Shown here piece after piece: positions 59,301 through 64,000 of a DNA stretch of 64,000 nucleotides. Below the pieces are notes generated by a model that searched no databases, was not told where the DNA came from, and was given only the letters and a program-made list of their open reading frames with translations. This stretch comes from Bugula neritina (lineage: Eukaryota > Bryozoa > Gymnolaemata > Cheilostomatida > Bugulidae), in NCBI GenBank assembly GCA_964035545.1, contig OZ037767.1, positions 14,162,801 through 14,226,800 on the forward strand. Direction: 5' to 3'. Made by a program: the position numbers and the translations under genes. The stretch's first letter is position 1, and the number at the start of each line of letters is the position of its first letter.

Positions 59301-62300
59301 GTCAACCGTAACTGACATGTTTTAGGAAACTATTTGATTTAGAAATTGGCTCCCATTACTTACCAAACTGTCTAGCTCATGATTGGCAGTGAAATATGGC
59401 TTCTTGGCTCTAGCCTACAGAAACACAAAATATTTATATATTACGCAGCAAGCAAAAAGCAGAAGCCATCATTCACTGAAATGCCGGAAACCGGGGATAC
59501 ATTTTTAAGCCAATAGTTGCGGTAGAGAAGTAATGAGATAGTAGAGATTTCTGTTTGGTTGTTGATTAGTTCAGTCGGCTAATGGAAAAGACTAGAATTA
59601 TGTTGATGGGAATTGGTAAACCTCTAGAGTTAGTAGCTACTAGTGTGGTAGATGAATTAATTGATGGTAACCTTTGGTTTAACACTCTGCGTCCCATCTC
59701 GGCTGGTTGACTCAGCACTTCTAAGCAAGCAGTTCATGACACAAACCGCAAAATAAGAATAATACAGAAAGTATAAGAATTAATACCGAGTTTAAGGCAT
59801 GTTGCAATACTAGTTATAATAAACCCTGGGAATTAGTATCCACCACTCTAAAACACTATAAGACATATATAACCCACTTTCCAGACACTAGACCTAATTC
59901 TTGGTAAAACCTGGAGATGATTTGTTAGAGGTGAAATATTTATAAATAGTTATGACTGTTTAACCTTTCAAAAATAGAAATGCTAAATGAAATAATTTCA
60001 ATTTTCAGATGAGCAAGGATATTTCTTGTAATAGAAATGTGTCATGCAATAAAAAAATATATCAAAGCTGAGTCTGTAATGTCTACTGCAATTAATAACC
60101 ACGACCAACCTGTTTGGCAAAGACAGCGATATCTTCGTTGAATGATTCAGAAGAACAGACGTCATTTTTTGGGTTTGCATCTCGACTAGTGGACGTGGCT
60201 ATTTCACATTTATTGAATATAAGGTCCAGTAGAGGGAAGAATGGATGCCTAAGAAATCATAAAAAGTGAACTTTATGATTGCTTAATCCAGATAAAGAAA
60301 TGCCTCGCTTAGAGAGTTTAGAAAACTTAATCTAATAAGATTTCTTCTGATTTATGTTTTCCACACCCTTCTATGATATATTAAGCTACTTTCACTTCAC
60401 TCACGCTTTCATCTGGTAGCTGAAAGTTATTAATCATAAAGATTGGAGAACAACGTTTCACATAGAGTTATCCTTCCAATTCTAGCAGCAAAAGTTAAAT
60501 GAAGTAGATTTTCTTTCTTTATTACAAATTGAAAAAGTTTGACAGTTACTGTAAAAATTTATTTACATGAAGTTTCATTTTGTGCCAGTTTTTTATAATT
60601 TTATTATAATACAAAAATTCAACAGATTACTAGTACTAACTTTTTGTTAAATAGTGCTATATTTATCAAAATATTTCTATTTCATTCAGAAAATTAATTT
60701 ATTTCTGTTCAAAATGCTTGTATAGTCTCCTTTATCAATTAAACATGCAGCATGATTAAGTGAATTCCTCATATGAAGTTTATAACTTGGTTCTTTTGAT
60801 TAGCTGAGAGTAAACAGATAAATGGATACTAAAACATTATTCAATCAATAGTGTGAAATTAGTAGGATTGTTTTTCCGCTTTGATTTATTTATTTACAAA
60901 AGTTTACGTTAATTGATAAAAAGATAACTCAAAGTCATCGGGTTCAATCGAGTCTCGCCAATGTTTGTAAACTTAGATAACTGAATATAAAACTTGGGCC
61001 TTATCTTTGAAGAAATGGTTAGCTTAAGTTCTTAACTTATCAATAGGTATTATTAGCAGCACCCCAACATTAAGTCAACAGCTGCAGTAGAGATTCTAAA
61101 CTGGTATAGTGGGTAAGGTAACGGAGTACATGCGAAGATAACGAAAAATGTACAATTGTAAAAATAATTCTTAGTGTAAAATAAATTACTCTAGCTGGAG
61201 TCGAACCCCCAGCATTCTAGTTTGCTAGCAGCATATTATTAACCATCGAGCTATAAGAGCTACAAGCAATTTCAAACATTACACTCAACTTATAGAACCT
61301 GGACACTTTGATGTTTTACAGAAGTGAAAGGACATGCCGTATGATATTAACTGAAAAAGTACTAAAATTTTAGTTTGAGTTGAGAAAAGTTTCATTTACT
61401 AATCTGTAAGATAAAGATCACAAAGGATATAATCATCCCAAGTTATTACACAGTGCTGAATGCACCCAACAAGGATAATGAAAGGTCTTGCTTACAGCAA
61501 TAAAACATTTGCAGTTACATTATCAACACTGGAATGGTAAGGGGAGGCGATTTAGAATAACAGCTGATAAACAATGATCATATTAAACTAACTTTACTGC
61601 TTTATTTGTCTACATTTCTAACTTAGTTTAATTGAATAATAAAACAAGTTTTATCTTACACTGAAAGTGGCAGATTCATTGCCACCTGCAACCTTGACTG
61701 CTAAGAAATTGCCAGGAAATATCAGTTGAAAATATTATTGCTTGGAGTTACTTTTATAGAATAATAATGTATCAAGATGGTACGAGATATTTCAAACATG
61801 AAATAGATTGTAAAATCATTAAATCGGCAAGAGAAAAAAGTAAAAGTGGAAATGCTAATGACAAGATGATGACTGTAATATTACACAGTACTCACTCATA
61901 AATTGCTTTCTTATCTAAAGCTATCTGTTGCTCACTAACTTCTGGTAGAGGGGCTGTGGGGGCGCCTCCTGAAGTCGCTGCATTTGTGTAGGAGCTCATA
62001 GCCTACAAAATATCACCATAATGATTGTCAAGTAGAGATGACAAAATATGAAACTCTTTCGACACATTTCAGGCCTTAAGGAAAGGAACATTTCTCTACC
62101 CCAGCTATAAATAATGCTTACAATGGTTTAAAAAAGAATATTGTTCAATGCTACCCACGAGAAATAGTTCTGACCTATAAAGTTCATTTAAACGATGAAC
62201 GCATTGAATTTACAGATAGGGCTTGTTCAATAAGTGAAATATAATGACATGTTTTCCTTATGACCTCATATCCTACTTAAGGTTGCAACTAGTTGCTTGA

Positions 62301-63539
62301 AAATACTAAAAATGAAGATTAATAGTATAAGAATGATGCAGTGGTTAATATTTTATTTCTGTTATGATTTATGAAAATAAAACTATTGTTGGTAAAGTAA
62401 ATCAATCTTGCTAGACGTTACAAATAAGCTGCACCCACAAAGATTTAAACTTTGGGTTAGACAAATTCGGCTGTGCAAATTATTAGCCTGCGTATCAATT
62501 TTTCATATGAGGTTTACTCTTATTAATTAGAATATAATTAGTCCTTCTTTGATTATGTATCAGGTATTTATACAGAGGGTTATACGAAACTAACTCAATT
62601 AGAAAGCTTATACTAGTGTCACATTAGTTTCCTCAAGTAAGAGTAAGATTTTTGGCTCTGGTAGCTGTCCAACTATGAAATTATTTCTCTACTGACAAAT
62701 CAAAATTTCTTTTTTTTGTCACTACAATACAACATGCTAAAGAGCAAAGCATTGGACAAAGCTTTATAAAAGAATTATTCACATTCATTTGACTGTCACT
62801 ATAATTAGCCCTCAAACGACATGTTTGAGCCTGTACCCACTGGATAGAGGGTAATTACAGTCTATAACTGCAAATGTCTAGCCTCAGTCACTTACTAAGT
62901 TTGTTGAATATGATTTTGACATAATTATGATTATCAGTGCAATGGTCTTTGTATTGTAACTTTGAAAAAAAACCTGAACTACCAGAAAAATATTAGTTCT
63001 TTAGCTGTAAGATTTGAACATTTTTTTGTTATTTAAAAAACTCACACAAGTTTATAGTCACTATCATTTATGGAAAGACTTTTTAAGTGGGCTGAGGACT
63101 TATTCATATTTGGCACAGGAGCAATTATGACTGGATGTTCTTCCTAACATCACTATGATGGCATTTACTGGGATTTGAACCCATGACCTTGTGATTACTA
63201 AGCCAACCCTCTAACCCCTAGACCACAGCAGCTCTTTAGTTATTGATGTTTTACCTTTATAGCAAAGAAGTATTTTAAAAAAACTATAAATTTTACTATT
63301 CATTTTTGAAAAGCATAAATTGTAATATTATTTAAAATTGGTGACTGAAAGTGAGTACTATAGAGTACCTGAGCTATGCTGTCAGGAGTTGACAGGCTAG
63401 TGTAGGTTCTAGAAAGTTCGTGGTAGGTCTGTTGGCCCTGGACCTGTGACAGACCTTGAACAGATCCTGGGTTTTCCATGCTTCTTTGGCTGGAAGGTAG
63501 AGCAACTCCATACTGGGCGTAGAGGTTCTCACTTCCATA
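41309..63539 (-). CDS. MEIS: MEIS / homothorax TALE homeobox transcription factor (first coding exon outside window)
   Basis: A nuclear TALE-class factor that partners PBX/extradenticle and Hox proteins. Exons: 63539-63369, 62002-61896, 60248-60110, 59414-59364, 58605-58555, 54459-54289, 51689-51452, 45374-45220, 44563-44487, 42046-41898, 41442-41309; 1,443 nt, 480 codons plus TGA, with no frame break. The first exon enters in frame at a Tyr codon without a start; in vertebrate MEIS a tiny exon encoding about four residues precedes this point, so the start should lie beyond 64,000. The PBX-interaction domain spans exons 2-6: [50 protein letters not shown] and [13 protein letters not shown]. 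The homeodomain is at about residues 335-398, split over three exons: KRGIFPK, the loop HPYPSE (three extra residues) and [20 protein letters not shown]. The Met/Ser/Pro-rich tail ends at TGA 41311-41309. Introns are large, up to 6.1 kb. Confidence 0.95.
42047..44486. other. MEIS intron 10: no gene; diverged SINE copies at right end
   Basis: AT-rich intron. Apart from the SINE-like fragments near 44087-44455 I see nothing distinct in it. Confidence 0.5.
44087..44455. mobile_element. Two heavily diverged family I SINE-like fragments
   Basis: 44087-44275 starts GAGCAGCATAGTCTAGAGG on the plus strand and ends near CATCAGGGGTTTCCACAGA. 44345-44455 on the minus strand reads AGAGCAGCCATAGAATGC, GGTGATGTCATGG and TAATTGCTCCAGTGC. 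Both match parts of the family I order but are badly eroded. Confidence 0.4.
46631..46785 (-). mobile_element. 5'-truncated family I SINE with target-site duplication
   Basis: On the minus strand it has the body (AGTGATGTTAGGAAGATCAC, TAATTGCTCCTGTGTC) and tail (GTGACTATAATCTTGTGTGAG) but no tRNA head. The direct repeat TACACTTTA at 46622-46630 and 46786-46794 flanks it, so the truncation happened at insertion rather than by later deletion. Confidence 0.75.
47109..47213 (-). mobile_element. tRNA-like SINE, family II, minus orientation
   Basis: On the minus strand: GTAGTGTTGAATCAGCCC, CCCCTGTGGTGTAATGTTAG, GCCTGCTTGCAAGC and B box GGTTCGAACCC. Same order as 24128-24233. It resembles a whole tRNA, but the acceptor stem and anticodon arm do not pair well, so I call it a SINE and not a tRNA gene. 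Confidence 0.6.
49740..50000. repeat. Degenerate AGTAGTGAAATAGAACT repeat, MEIS intron 7
   Basis: Irregular units of about 16-17 bp around CTAGTAGTGAAATAGAA, many with substitutions. Non-coding. Confidence 0.65.
51690..58554. other. MEIS introns 5 and 6: AT-rich, no gene; candidate regulatory stretch at 54880-55090
   Basis: Apart from exon 54459-54289 this is non-coding. The segment 54880-55090 is less AT-monotonous than its surroundings and holds several TAATTA-type sites and a CTGTCA (MEIS half site, reverse of TGACAG). A second TAATTA cluster lies at 55745-55800. No SINE or clear tandem repeat was noticed. Confidence 0.4.
58828..59085. repeat. Purine-rich degenerate tandem repeat, MEIS intron 4
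   Basis: Repeating words AGGGTACTGTAG, AGGGTAATT, AAGGCTGTGTAGG and TAGGGTAGGG, with A and G dominating the plus strand. The minus-strand frame of 103 codons (59124-58813) is a by-product of this composition. Confidence 0.6.
61193..61268 (-). mobile_element. tRNA-like remnant (possible third SINE type or tRNA pseudogene)
   Basis: On the minus strand TAGCTCGATGGTTAATAATA is followed by CTAGCAAACTAG and a good B box GGGGGTTCGACTCCAGC. The stems are imperfect, so it is not a functional tRNA. It lies in MEIS intron 2, numbered from the first exon in this window. Confidence 0.45.
63034..63235 (-). mobile_element. tRNA-Thr-derived SINE (family I), minus orientation, MEIS intron 1
   Basis: On the minus strand: GAGCTGCTGTGGTCTAGGGG, GGCTTAGTAATCACAAGGTC, GGGTTCAAATCCC, GTGATGTTAGGAAGAACATC, TAATTGCTCCTGTGCC and tail GTGACTATAAACTTGTGTGAG. 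The flanks TTTTGTTATT and TTTAGTTATT may be a slightly diverged target-site duplication. Confidence 0.85.
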
Positions 63540-64000
63540 CTAAAAAGTCATCAACACAATATAATTATTGAGACCATAAAATACTAAACCTATGAAGTGC
63601 TACCACACAAATGAATGATACTATTTAGTAACAGAAATATGTTTTAAGTGCCTAGTGACTAGTTCTTGAAGTGAAAATGTGAAACAGACTGTTTACTTTC
63701 GGGAAAATTTCTCAAAGTCACTCAATATTAAACTTATGAAATATCTGGAATTCTTGCATAATTATTAAGCTATGCAAATCATATCAAAAATATATAAGTC
63801 TCAAATATGGAAATATAATAAGTAATTGCAGTAGAATTTGGGGTATTATTTTCAAAACATAAAAAAACCAAAAGTTGACAACAAATTTAACAGTAACCAT
63901 TATAGCACAAAAACAGTGTCTGTTTAAGTGCCTTGCTCTTGAACTGAGTCATAACGTCATTACGAAATCTTTTGTTAGTTTCCCAGAAGTAGTAGCTATT

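Overview
The window is AT-rich animal nuclear DNA. It has multi-exon genes with GT-AG introns, animal-specific protein families, tRNA-derived SINEs and abundant minisatellites. The gene set points to a bilaterian invertebrate: a MEIS/homothorax TALE homeobox gene, canonical poly(A) polymerase, Mediator subunit 29, SDE2 and a GT31 glycosyltransferase. A lophotrochozoan (mollusc, bryozoan or annelid type) is my best guess, but nothing in the sequence fixes the phylum.

Layout, left to right. (1) 1 to about 4,060, plus strand: the 3' part of a BEL/Pao LTR retrotransposon with an internal deletion that removed protease and reverse transcriptase. (2) About 4,280-4,960: a simple-sequence island with a 6-bp rhythm. 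(3) 14,848-6,216, minus: a complete poly(A) polymerase gene, 18 coding exons, 665 aa; two of its introns are almost entirely tandem repeat, and a third repeat array overlaps a splice donor. (4) 20,523-18,271, minus: complete MED29, 5 exons, 192 aa. (5) 23,739-31,750, plus: complete GT31 beta-1,3-galactosyltransferase-like gene, 8 exons, 407 aa. Its introns carry an antisense tRNA-Lys(TTT) and a 2.4-kb foldback element with inverted arms of about 600 bp. (6) 38,986-33,623, minus: complete SDE2, 8 exons, 434 aa, with a 76-residue ubiquitin-like domain ending at the GG-K cleavage motif and a coding minisatellite. (7) 63,539-41,309, minus: MEIS/homothorax, 11 coding exons in the window. The short first coding exon probably lies beyond the right edge.

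Exon junctions were found by hand from homology to remembered family sequences, GT/AG sites and reading phase. All five host genes join without a frame break. The genes are not an operon-like functional set; the products act separately in mRNA 3'-end formation, transcription, Golgi glycosylation, replication stress/splicing and development. I found no convincing new biological system. The most notable items are the foldback element and its short relative, the minisatellites built on splice sites in the poly(A) polymerase gene, the hexamer-rhythm islands, and two SINE families with visible target-site duplications.
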